Source: Shewanella sp. AS1 (lineage in GTDB: Bacteria; Pseudomonadota; Gammaproteobacteria; Enterobacterales; Shewanellaceae). From it: a DNA stretch of 64,000 bases. The stretch is from assembly GCF_021412565.1 (NCBI RefSeq), contig NZ_JAKCLJ010000012.1, positions 37,706 to 101,705 on the forward strand. The letters are read 5' to 3'. Each line of letters begins with the position of its first letter. Position 1 is the stretch's first letter. The notes under the pieces were generated by a model. It was given only the letters and a program-made list of their open reading frames with translations. It was not told the origin of the DNA and did no database searches. The translations under genes were made by a program, and so were the position numbers. Below are positions 56,521 through 64,000 of this stretch, one piece after another.

Positions 56521-57932
56521 TATTTCACTCCTCCTTCATAGTCGCGTTCGCCTTTCCAAATTTCTGGGCGAGTGACGCGCAGTGATTCTAAGAGTCGGCC
56601 TGTGGCGTTGAGCACCCGATATTCAGAGAGGATCTGGTCATATTCCGCTTCTAAATACTCAGTTCGGGCTTCAAATAACTCATTTTCTGTATCGAGTAAG
56701 TCGAGCAGGGTACGTTGTCCAAGGTTGAACTGCTGGTTGTAGGCAACCTGGGTATCTTTTGCTGCGATAACATGCTCACGGATATAGGTTTTCTGAGGTT
56801 CTAACATCTCATAGGCGTTCCAGGCTAGGCTTACCCCTTCGAGCACTTCACGGTAGGCTCGCTCGCGGATCTCTTTGGCTTCACCAACCTTGTAGGCGGC
56901 CTCTTTTTCTCGGGCGCGATCTCGGCCACCGGCGAACAGGTTATATTTGACCCTGACCATGGCGATCAGATCATTGTTATGACCACCGACATCTTGGCTG
57001 GCGAAGGCCGAAAAACCATCTTCACCGTCTATATCGTTATTCCAGCTACCGCCTAAGTCCAATTCGACCTTAGGGTAATAGTTGGACTTGGCACTATCTC
57101 GCTCATTCTGCGCCGCTTCAATATCGCTTGCCGCGGATTTTAGAATGGGATGATTTTCCTGTGCCACTTGAATGCTGTTTTCAAGGTCTGTGGGCAACAT
57201 ATCATCGTCGGGAACCGGTACAATCAGGTTTTCTGGTTCCTCTTTGACTACGCGTAAAAATTGCGCCTTAGCGTCAAAGACATTATTTTTAGCCGAAATC
57301 ACATTGGCGTTTGCCCTGGCTAATCGGCCGGTGATTTGCGACAGATCCGCCGTTGAGCCTAAGCCTGAATCGGTGCGTTGTTTGATCTGATCGTAAATAT
57401 CTTTATGGCTCTGCAGGTTCTTCTCGGCCAGAGTTAATATCTGTTCGTTACGGATATAGTTGACATAGACCTTGGCCACTTCCAGTGCCATATCTTCTGC
57501 AGCGGCAAACAGGGCCCACTGGTCGGCACTGGCTTCAAAGCTGTAACGATCGACCTCGCTTGAGATATAGAAACCATCGAACAGCATCTGTTTGATGCTG
57601 AAACCGGCTTCGCCGCGCATCAGTTCGATCACACCATCGTCATCGACATCACCCTGGCCTGCTCGCCTGCGTGTTGACGGACTATTGGTTTGTTCCCAGC
57701 CATAACCACCACTTATTTCCACCGAGGGCATATAACCAGAGACAGCCTGGTTAACTCGCTCCTCCGTTGCCTTAAAACGGTTAAAGGCTATACGAATATC
57801 TGGATTGGTATCCAGTGTATTTGCGACCGCTTGTTCTAAGGTTTGGCTTGAACAGACTCCGGGCAATAACATCGCACTAATCGCTAACGCTAAGGCGCTA
57901 CGTTTTAGTTGATGTTTGACTTGAATTTTCAT
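56520..57932 (-). CDS. aggA: TolC-family outer membrane channel (AggA/LapE type)
   Basis: About 470 residues with a signal peptide (LALAISAMLLPGVCSSQ) and two outer-membrane-efflux repeats (TLEQAVANTLDTNPDIRIAF at the mature start; LVQ-type helical hairpins). It forms the outer-membrane exit duct of the type I system. The frame extends 14 codons upstream, but the ATG at 57930-57932 has GGAGGGG before it and a good signal peptide. In S. oneidensis the aggA name is used for this gene. Confidence 0.92.
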   Translation of the reverse strand: MKIQVKHQLKRSALALAISAMLLPGVCSSQTLEQAVANTLDTNPDIRIAFNRFKATEERVNQAVSGYMPSVEISGGYGWEQTNSPSTRRRAGQGDVDDDGVIELMRGEAGFSIKQMLFDGFYISSEVDRYSFEASADQWALFAAAEDMALEVAKVYVNYIRNEQILTLAEKNLQSHKDIYDQIKQRTDSGLGSTADLSQITGRLARANANVISAKNNVFDAKAQFLRVVKEEPENLIVPVPDDDMLPTDLENSIQVAQENHPILKSAASDIEAAQNERDSAKSNYYPKVELDLGGSWNNDIDGEDGFSAFASQDVGGHNNDLIAMVRVKYNLFAGGRDRAREKEAAYKVGEAKEIRERAYREVLEGVSLAWNAYEMLEPQKTYIREHVIAAKDTQVAYNQQFNLGQRTLLDLLDTENELFEARTEYLEAEYDQILSEYRVLNATGRLLESLRVTRPEIWKGERDYEGGVK

Positions 57933-57963
57933 TATTAACCCCTCCTGGTTATATCTTGCGAGC

Positions 57964-59346
57964 TTAACGCTCACGCAGAGCCGTTTCTCTTGCTCTCAAA
58001 ATTGGATTAAGTATGTACTCCAGAACGGATCTTTGCCCAGTTATTACATTTACCGAGGTTAACATCCCCGGAATAATAGGCATTAAGGTTCCATCCTCTT
58101 TGGTTAAACTCGAGACTTCAGTTCTCACCCTTACAAGATAGTAACTATTTCCCTCTTCATCCTGTGTGGTGTCGGCGCTGATGTGCTCGACAACGCCGTT
58201 TAAGCCGCCGTAGCGGGTAAAGTCATAGGCGCTTACCTTGACGACTGCGGGCAGGCCAGGGTGCAAAAAGGCAATATCCTTGGGCAGAATCTTGGTTTCG
58301 ATAAGCAGCTGGTCTTCCGATGGTACTATCTCAATAATATCGATACCCGGTTGAACGACTGCGCCCAGTGTATTGATATGAATGGTTTTGATTGTGCCGT
58401 TGACCGGCGAGACAATCTCCGCTTTTCTGACCTTATCTTGTGCCCCTATCTGAGCCTCACTGATCCGCGACAAACGGGTCTGCATGTCGTTGAGCTGTTT
58501 GCGGGTTTCTGCAGCGAACACCAGCAGGGCTTCGCGTCGTTTTAGTATGGCTTCATCTTGAGATGCTTTTAGCTTAGGGCGCAGCAGGCGTAGGGAGGCG
58601 AGCTCGCCGCGGATGTCGTTTACCATACGCTCTAACTTGAGTAGCTCCACCTCTGGCACCACGCCTTTAGTTGCCAGAGGCTTGGTGAGTTCAAGTTCGC
58701 GACTGGCGAGTTGAAAACTGGTCGTCAGCGTTGAAATTTTTGAGGCCAACTCCTCGCTTTCCTGCTGTTTCTGCTGTATCTGTCTGGCCAGAATCTCAAG
58801 CTGATTGCTGAGGTTATCCAGGCGCCCTTCATACTCTTCGGTTTGTCTGGTCACCAGGTCGGGCTCGTTGTCGATTAGCGATTGGTTAAAGTGAAGAGGT
58901 TGCTTAACTATTTTGACCTGTTCGCGCCAGTCGTTACTCACGTTAGAAATGGTAATACTGCTTAGCTCAGTGCGCAGTCGCAATACGTTGGCCTGTAGGC
59001 TATAAACTTCCTGTTCCTGCTGGGCATAATCGGAACGAAAACGGGTATCGTCGATGCGAACTAATGGCTGCCCTTTGGTGACCAACATGCCCTCCTGAAC
59101 ATATAACTCTTTCATTATGCCACCATCCAAGCTTTGCACGAGTTGAATTTGCGAGGAGGGGATCACCTTTCCTGTTCCTGTGGTGACACGATCAAGCTCG
59201 GCAAGACCCGCCCAAAGAAGAAAGCAGACGACCAGAGCCGCTAATGCCCAGATAATCAGTCTGTGGCTGCTGGGAGCATCTGTCATCATGGCGCCATAGA
59301 CATCATCGACCATCTCAAGATCTTGGGCCGTAATATGCTTACTCAT
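57964..59346 (-). CDS. HlyD-type membrane fusion protein of the type I secretion system (LapC type)
   Basis: About 460 residues: cytoplasmic N-terminus, one membrane helix (LIIWALAALVVCFLLWAGL), a lipoyl/barrel-sandwich domain split by a long coiled-coil hairpin (about 120-310), and a C-terminal beta-barrel domain (PVNGTIKTIHINTLGAVV and ILPKDIAFLHPGLPAVVKVS). It bridges the ABC transporter and the TolC-like channel. The ATG at 59344-59346 follows GGAGGG; it lies inside the end of the transporter gene, giving an 8-bp overlap. Confidence 0.93.
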   Translation of the reverse strand: MSKHITAQDLEMVDDVYGAMMTDAPSSHRLIIWALAALVVCFLLWAGLAELDRVTTGTGKVIPSSQIQLVQSLDGGIMKELYVQEGMLVTKGQPLVRIDDTRFRSDYAQQEQEVYSLQANVLRLRTELSSITISNVSNDWREQVKIVKQPLHFNQSLIDNEPDLVTRQTEEYEGRLDNLSNQLEILARQIQQKQQESEELASKISTLTTSFQLASRELELTKPLATKGVVPEVELLKLERMVNDIRGELASLRLLRPKLKASQDEAILKRREALLVFAAETRKQLNDMQTRLSRISEAQIGAQDKVRKAEIVSPVNGTIKTIHINTLGAVVQPGIDIIEIVPSEDQLLIETKILPKDIAFLHPGLPAVVKVSAYDFTRYGGLNGVVEHISADTTQDEEGNSYYLVRVRTEVSSLTKEDGTLMPIIPGMLTSVNVITGQRSVLEYILNPILRARETALRER

Positions 59347-61522
59347 TTTTTGGCCCTCCAGACAACATACCTTTAGCGAGCTGATTGAGTATGGTGTCTT
59401 TCGGACCATCGGCGATCAGATGGCCGCGGTCTAGCACGATAATGCGATCGACTAGAGTAAGTAGGTGCATCTTATGGGTGATCAGCAGTAAGGTCCTCTC
59501 TTTGGTGGCATTTTTCATTGCGCGGATAAATTGTTTTTCCGCCCGCGCATCCAGGCTAGCAGTGGGTTCATCCATCAGGAGTACAGGAGGATCGTTAAGG
59601 GTGGCCCTGGCCAGTGCGATTGTTTGTCTTTGGCCTCGGGAAAGTGATTGCCCACCTTCACCGACCTGTTGATCTAAACCTTCGGTTTCGATATCGGTAA
59701 ACTGATTAACTCCCGAAAGCTGAACTGCCCGAATTAATTGGTGTTCTGTGACCTGTTTAGTGCCAAAGAGGATATTGTCGCGGATGGTGCCGTGGAATAG
59801 CACTATGTCTTGGGGTAAATAGCCAAAGTTACGTCGTAAGTCTGTCGGATGAATTTGTGCAGAATCTAATCCATCGTAACGCAGGCTGCCTTTGGAGGGC
59901 TGATATAAGCCAACCAGCAGTTTAGCGAGTGTACTTTTCCCTGAGCCATTACGACCAATGATGGCAACGCGCTCGCCCGGCTCTATTGAGAACGACATGG
60001 GATTCAGTACGGCACGTTCTGATCCTGGGTAGTTGAAGCTGACATGATCGGCATTGATCTGTCCCCTTAATCTTTGGCGGCTGACTAGGTGGCCTTTATT
60101 ATCGAATTCACCCTCCTGGGTCATAACCTGATCGAGTTGACGTAATGCGCTGGCAGTGTAATTTCCGCGTGTCATTAATCCTGCCAGCTGTGCCATAGGC
60201 GCTATCGCTCGGCTGGACAGGATAACGGCAGCGATAATTCCTCCCATGGAGATAGCGTTGTCTGCAACCCTGTATACCCCGAGAATTACCACGCTGATAA
60301 CAGAGAGCTGCACCGCAAAGTTGGCCATATTGGTCACAGAGGTGGAGATTTTTTTGGTTTTCAATTGCCAGTTGGCAGTGTGACCTATCATTTGCTGCCA
60401 GCTTTTTTGCACTAAGCCTTCGGCCCCACTGGATTTAATCGACTCTAATGCTGCGAGCGATTCAACTAAGTGCCCATGTTTAGCACTTGAGAACTTGTTG
60501 CTTTCTTCAATAGCTGATTTCAACCTTGGTTGCATCACTAAGGTATAGATTAAGATAATAATGCCGCCTACCAATGGGATAAGCGCCAGATCGCCGGCAA
60601 CAATATAGATGATGATTAAGAAAAACAGCGCGAATGGCAGATCGACCAGAGTTGTAATGGTGGCAGAGGTCAATATATCTCTGATGTTATCAAATTCACC
60701 CAGCTGCCTCGCCATCCCCCCAATACTGGGTGAGCGTTTTTCCAGTGGGATCCCAATCGCTTTAGCGAAGAGTTTGGAAGAGACTATGATGTCGACTTTT
60801 TTGCCTGCCACATCGATTAAATAGGCACGAAGTTGACGCATGACTAAGTCGAAGGTATAGGCAATACCCGCGCCTATGGCTAAGACCCAGAGTGACTCGA
60901 AGGCGAGATTGGGCACCACCTTATCGTAGACATTCATGATAAACAGGGGGGAGACCAAGGCGAACATATTGACTAATACGGATGCGATTAACGCATCGCG
61001 GTAGATAGGTGCCGAATCTTTTAATGTCTGCAATAACCAGTGGGTTTGGGTATCATGCAGATGAAGATCTGGCCCCATGTCACCTCGGTATTGCTGTTTC
61101 ACCATGAAAAGATAGCCGACATAGATGGCTTCTAACTCTTCGATGGATAACTGTTGCTCGCCGCCAGTTTCGGGCAACTGGATAATGGCATAATCCTCTT
61201 CGAAATTAATTTCTCTTAGCAGGCACGCTTTTTTATCCTTGAGTAAGAGGATGCAAGGTAAAAAAATAGCTGAGACATGGTTTAAGCCTTTATGAATAAG
61301 CTTGGCTGCCAGGCCAGCTCTGCCCGCTGCTTGGGGTAATAACTCTGGGGTTAAAATATTGCCAGACAAAGGCAAACCTGCGGCTAATGATTCGCTAGAG
61401 CAGGGGTTACCAAAATATTCGGTTAATAGCACTAAACTATCCAATAACGGATCAACGGTAACTTTTTGTGAGGCTGAAACTGTCCATTGTTCAGTTTTTT
61501 TTGGGGACACTGTTGATTGCAC
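59339..61522 (-). CDS. Type I secretion ABC transporter/permease (LapB type)
   Basis: A 727-residue ABC exporter: an N-terminal C39-peptidase-like domain (about 25-150) without the catalytic Cys, so a substrate-binding rather than a protease domain; six membrane helices; and the ATPase domain with Walker A IIGRNGSGKSTLAKLL (about 524), signature LSRGQRQTIALARA (about 629) and Walker B VLLMDEPTASLD (about 649). It exports the large RTX adhesin. The start is GTG (61520-61522) with AAGGA upstream. First gene of the minus-strand secretion operon, downstream of the adhesin gene terminator. Confidence 0.93.
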   Translation of the reverse strand: MQSTVSPKKTEQWTVSASQKVTVDPLLDSLVLLTEYFGNPCSSESLAAGLPLSGNILTPELLPQAAGRAGLAAKLIHKGLNHVSAIFLPCILLLKDKKACLLREINFEEDYAIIQLPETGGEQQLSIEELEAIYVGYLFMVKQQYRGDMGPDLHLHDTQTHWLLQTLKDSAPIYRDALIASVLVNMFALVSPLFIMNVYDKVVPNLAFESLWVLAIGAGIAYTFDLVMRQLRAYLIDVAGKKVDIIVSSKLFAKAIGIPLEKRSPSIGGMARQLGEFDNIRDILTSATITTLVDLPFALFFLIIIYIVAGDLALIPLVGGIIILIYTLVMQPRLKSAIEESNKFSSAKHGHLVESLAALESIKSSGAEGLVQKSWQQMIGHTANWQLKTKKISTSVTNMANFAVQLSVISVVILGVYRVADNAISMGGIIAAVILSSRAIAPMAQLAGLMTRGNYTASALRQLDQVMTQEGEFDNKGHLVSRQRLRGQINADHVSFNYPGSERAVLNPMSFSIEPGERVAIIGRNGSGKSTLAKLLVGLYQPSKGSLRYDGLDSAQIHPTDLRRNFGYLPQDIVLFHGTIRDNILFGTKQVTEHQLIRAVQLSGVNQFTDIETEGLDQQVGEGGQSLSRGQRQTIALARATLNDPPVLLMDEPTASLDARAEKQFIRAMKNATKERTLLLITHKMHLLTLVDRIIVLDRGHLIADGPKDTILNQLAKGMLSGGPKNE

Positions 61523-61742
61523 CTTGCAACTTATCCTTAAGATTTTATTAAAATTTATTATGTTGAATAAAGTATAGAAGTGATAAACAAACTTACCAAA
61601 AATATAAAAGCGGAAAAATTGAGAATTAATTTAATAATGACAGTGTGAATTACCGCTCCATTCGACTTTGACTCACACTAAGACACTGTAAAGTTCCCTT
61701 TGACGAAATTTTCTAGGCTAACAATATAATGTGCCATGCAAA

Positions 61743-61780
61743 CAAAAAAAGAGCTAACTTTTATTTCAGTTAGCTCTTTA
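61743..61780 (-). terminator. Terminator of the RTX adhesin gene
   Basis: Inverted repeat AAAGAGCTAACT / AGTTAGCTCTTT with an 8-nt loop and T tract on the minus strand, just past the adhesin stop. It separates the adhesin gene from the secretion operon, whose promoter must lie in the AT-rich stretch 61523-61742. Confidence 0.88.
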
Positions 61781-61801
61781 ACTGCAACTAAAACCTTTGA
61801 G

Positions 61802-64000
61802 CTAGGGAATGGTATCCGTTATTAGCGAGTTTTCGTTGAGTAGATTATTAATAATCGTTGCCTGATCTGTGATTGTTCCACCGGCACTGAGATCCACATT
61901 ATTAAGCACTATGGTAAGAACCTCTCCCCCTGGCGCGCCACCATTGGTATCAATAGTGATAACGGTATCGATAATGCCATCGGCGCCGTTGCCATCGTCA
62001 TAATCTTCAAAAGTGAAGTTTAAGTAGGCTTCTAATGTTGCGCCATCATTGTTTTCGTCTGTGAGAATATCTGACAGATCCAGTACATCTTCGCCAACTG
62101 TGAAGTCATAAACTATATCGACACTCGCATCGGCTGTGCCAACCTCCCATATAAAGGTATCTATATCGTTATCAACACCTGCATACAGTTTATCACTGCC
62201 TTCACCGCCATAGAGTGTGTCACTACCTGTTCCACCAATGAGCATATCGTCACCGATACCACCAATGATAGTGTCGTTGCCTGCTCCACCATCGATAGTA
62301 TCATTACCCGAACCACCAATTAGCACATCATCGCCATCAAGGCCGTAAATCATGTCATTGCCTTCACGACCATAGATCTCATCATTTAAATTTGCACCTG
62401 TGAGTGAGTCGTTCTCTGTAGTACCAAAAATCAGGTTATCGACGTTATCTTCACCAACAACAGTAACGGCGTTATCGGGTAAGAGTTCATGATTAAAGTC
62501 GGCTTGTACGAAACGAGCCTGGTAAGAGCCACCGTTATTGTCCTCGTAGGTGACTGTCCAAACATCTCCGCCAACGGCAGGATTGTCTCCTATATAATCA
62601 GCGAGTGTGGTGAGCGGATCGCTTTCCATTACAATATTGCTGTAATCGATACTGGCTTTCATGAGGCCAGTATCAGGATCGTAGAACCAAGTTTGTTCAA
62701 TGTTGTTTGGATCGTCAGCTAGCAAGACGATAAAAACGATGCCGTTGATAATTAATCGAACCGAGACCTCTGTTTCACGCGCCTCATACGCGGCCCCTGT
62801 GTTGCCCCGCTCATCAACAGGGATGGGAATAGCAAATGGACTCTTCTGGAAGTCGGTAAAGAGGTTAAGCGTACCGTTCTCAGGTTGTAAATTAATGGCA
62901 TTGGCAAACTCGTCTGAAATACCAAAAGAAGCTTCTTGAGGGTTACCCGAGTTTAAAGGCGATGAGTCTGCCCCACCAATGGTGACGGAGTTTTCAAGCT
63001 GATTAGCCGGCACAGTATGGATAATAAAGTCGCCATCGACCGTTTCATTTCCTGAGGTGATAGTGAAAGTCAGAGAGATATCCACTTGACCTGCCGCATC
63101 TGAATTATCGGCAGGCATGTAGATTAAGGTGCTTAACTCAGTTGCCGAAAGCTCTACGGGATTATCAAAATCATATTGTGTGGGGCCATTGTCATCATCC
63201 AAATACCAGATCTCGCCCAGTTCTGTTGCCCCATTGGCATTAATAAATTCTAAGCTTAATGCCGAAATCATTAAATCATCGGTGGCATCGACGTCAATCG
63301 GGATCGGAATGTTAAGCGGATAGCCATCAATATAGGGATCAACGACTTGATCCAACGCTGCAGGCACCCAGATCTCTTTAGAAAACTCACCTTGAATAAG
63401 GTCTTCCTGGCCATTAATGGTAATAGTGACGGTTTCTGTATCTGTGCCGCCCTTACCATCATCCACAGTGACATTAAAACTTAGTGTGATGGTTTCCCCC
63501 GCATCTAAGAACTGAATCAAGCTATTGTCGACGCTAAAACTCCAGCTGTTATCGGTTACGCTAAAGCCATCGATAATACTGTTAATTTGATCATTTGTGA
63601 GCACTGAGGTGATATCACCAGCACTCCAAGTAATGCTATCGGCAATGTAATCTTCACTAATTTGATGGTTATTGTCATTAACATCCACATCAGTGAAGCT
63701 GAGAATGCCGGTATCACTGATTAAACCGTCGACGACATCAATATCTTCGGTCACCGCACCGCTCATATCCACGGTGAGCACTGGGGTGTCGTTGGTGCCG
63801 GTAATGGTGATGGATACCGTCTTGGTGTCGGTGCCATTGGTGTTGCCATCATCGACGGTGACATCAAAGCTTAAGGTGATGGTTTCCCCTTCGGCGAGGA
63901 ACTGCACCGTGCTGTTCAGGATACTGTAATCCCAGCTGTCGCTGTCGACACTGAAGCCATCGATGAGGCTATTTATCTCATCGGCAGTCAGTACCGAGCC
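61802..64000 (-). CDS. bpfA: Giant RTX biofilm adhesin (BpfA/LapA-like), C-terminal part
   Basis: The last 732 residues of a gene that runs off the right edge. It begins with about 140-residue VCBS/cadherin-like repeats; two are visible (QFLAEGETITLSFDVTVDDG and QFLDAGETITLSFNVTVDDG). A less repetitive domain follows, then RTX nonapeptide repeats of the G-G-x-G-x-D type (for example IGGSGNDTIDGGAGNDTI, about 62190-62400), and a C-terminal secretion-signal region (TFIWEVGTADASVDIVYDF to the end). Ca2+ folds the RTX part outside the cell. In the Lap model the N-terminus holds the protein in the outer-membrane channel; that part is not in the window. Upstream of its own secretion genes, in the bpf order. 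Confidence 0.95.
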   Translation of the reverse strand, partial: GSVLTADEINSLIDGFSVDSDSWDYSILNSTVQFLAEGETITLSFDVTVDDGNTNGTDTKTVSITITGTNDTPVLTVDMSGAVTEDIDVVDGLISDTGILSFTDVDVNDNNHQISEDYIADSITWSAGDITSVLTNDQINSIIDGFSVTDNSWSFSVDNSLIQFLDAGETITLSFNVTVDDGKGGTDTETVTITINGQEDLIQGEFSKEIWVPAALDQVVDPYIDGYPLNIPIPIDVDATDDLMISALSLEFINANGATELGEIWYLDDDNGPTQYDFDNPVELSATELSTLIYMPADNSDAAGQVDISLTFTITSGNETVDGDFIIHTVPANQLENSVTIGGADSSPLNSGNPQEASFGISDEFANAINLQPENGTLNLFTDFQKSPFAIPIPVDERGNTGAAYEARETEVSVRLIINGIVFIVLLADDPNNIEQTWFYDPDTGLMKASIDYSNIVMESDPLTTLADYIGDNPAVGGDVWTVTYEDNNGGSYQARFVQADFNHELLPDNAVTVVGEDNVDNLIFGTTENDSLTGANLNDEIYGREGNDMIYGLDGDDVLIGGSGNDTIDGGAGNDTIIGGIGDDMLIGGTGSDTLYGGEGSDKLYAGVDNDIDTFIWEVGTADASVDIVYDFTVGEDVLDLSDILTDENNDGATLEAYLNFTFEDYDDGNGADGIIDTVITIDTNGGAPGGEVLTIVLNNVDLSAGGTITDQATIINNLLNENSLITDTIP

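Overview
The window looks like chromosomal DNA of a marine gammaproteobacterium, most likely Shewanella or a close relative. The main reasons are the right-hand cluster, whose gene order matches the Shewanella bpf (Lap-type) biofilm adhesin locus, the ilvY-ilvC / ilvGMDA layout, srkA-dsbA, and a GlyGly-CTERM subtilase. I saw no transposase, integrase, phage gene or CRISPR array.

Layout. 1-4590 (minus strand): a five-gene operon running Omp85-like barrel, TlpA-like thioredoxin, DUF4266 lipoprotein, DUF3570 barrel, ApbE-like flavin transferase (cut by the window edge). The DUF3570 protein carries a perfect ApbE-type flavinylation motif, so this looks like an extracytoplasmic flavin/thiol system at the outer membrane and is the best candidate here for little-described biology. 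4766-16207: mixed housekeeping genes (ThrE exporter, MAPEG protein, YgiQ radical SAM enzyme, beta-CASP metallo-hydrolase, S9 peptidase, YgbA), a frameshifted satP pseudogene, and a 7-TM AraC-type sensor with no DNA-binding domain. 16511-20698: small Shewanella-type proteins, a 50-bp tandem repeat array, srkA-dsbA and zapB. 20988-36328: branched-chain amino acid region with ilvE, two acyltransferases, comM, a periplasmic binding protein, the divergent ilvY/ilvC pair, and ilvGMDA behind a leader peptide and attenuator, then a class V aminotransferase. 36523-46392: a very large secreted subtilase with a C-terminal sorting tail, and a hybrid two-component system with a beta-propeller sensor. 46685-49179: ubiK and rep.

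49201-64000: a diguanylate cyclase, a tRNA cluster (Arg-CCG, His-GTG, two Pro-TGG plus at least five decayed Pro-like copies with triplicated terminators), a 9-copy heptanucleotide repeat, then the adhesin system on the minus strand: RTX adhesin (partial), type I secretion ATPase, membrane fusion protein, TolC-like channel, OmpA lipoprotein, LapG-type protease and LapD-type c-di-GMP receptor. From the known Lap/Bpf model, c-di-GMP binding to the degenerate GGDEF/EAL receptor sequesters the periplasmic protease and keeps the adhesin on the cell surface; the neighbouring active-looking cyclase could supply that signal.

All functional calls come from reading sequence and motifs by eye. No database search or folding was run. 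Start codons were adjusted where a better ribosome binding site or family alignment supported it.
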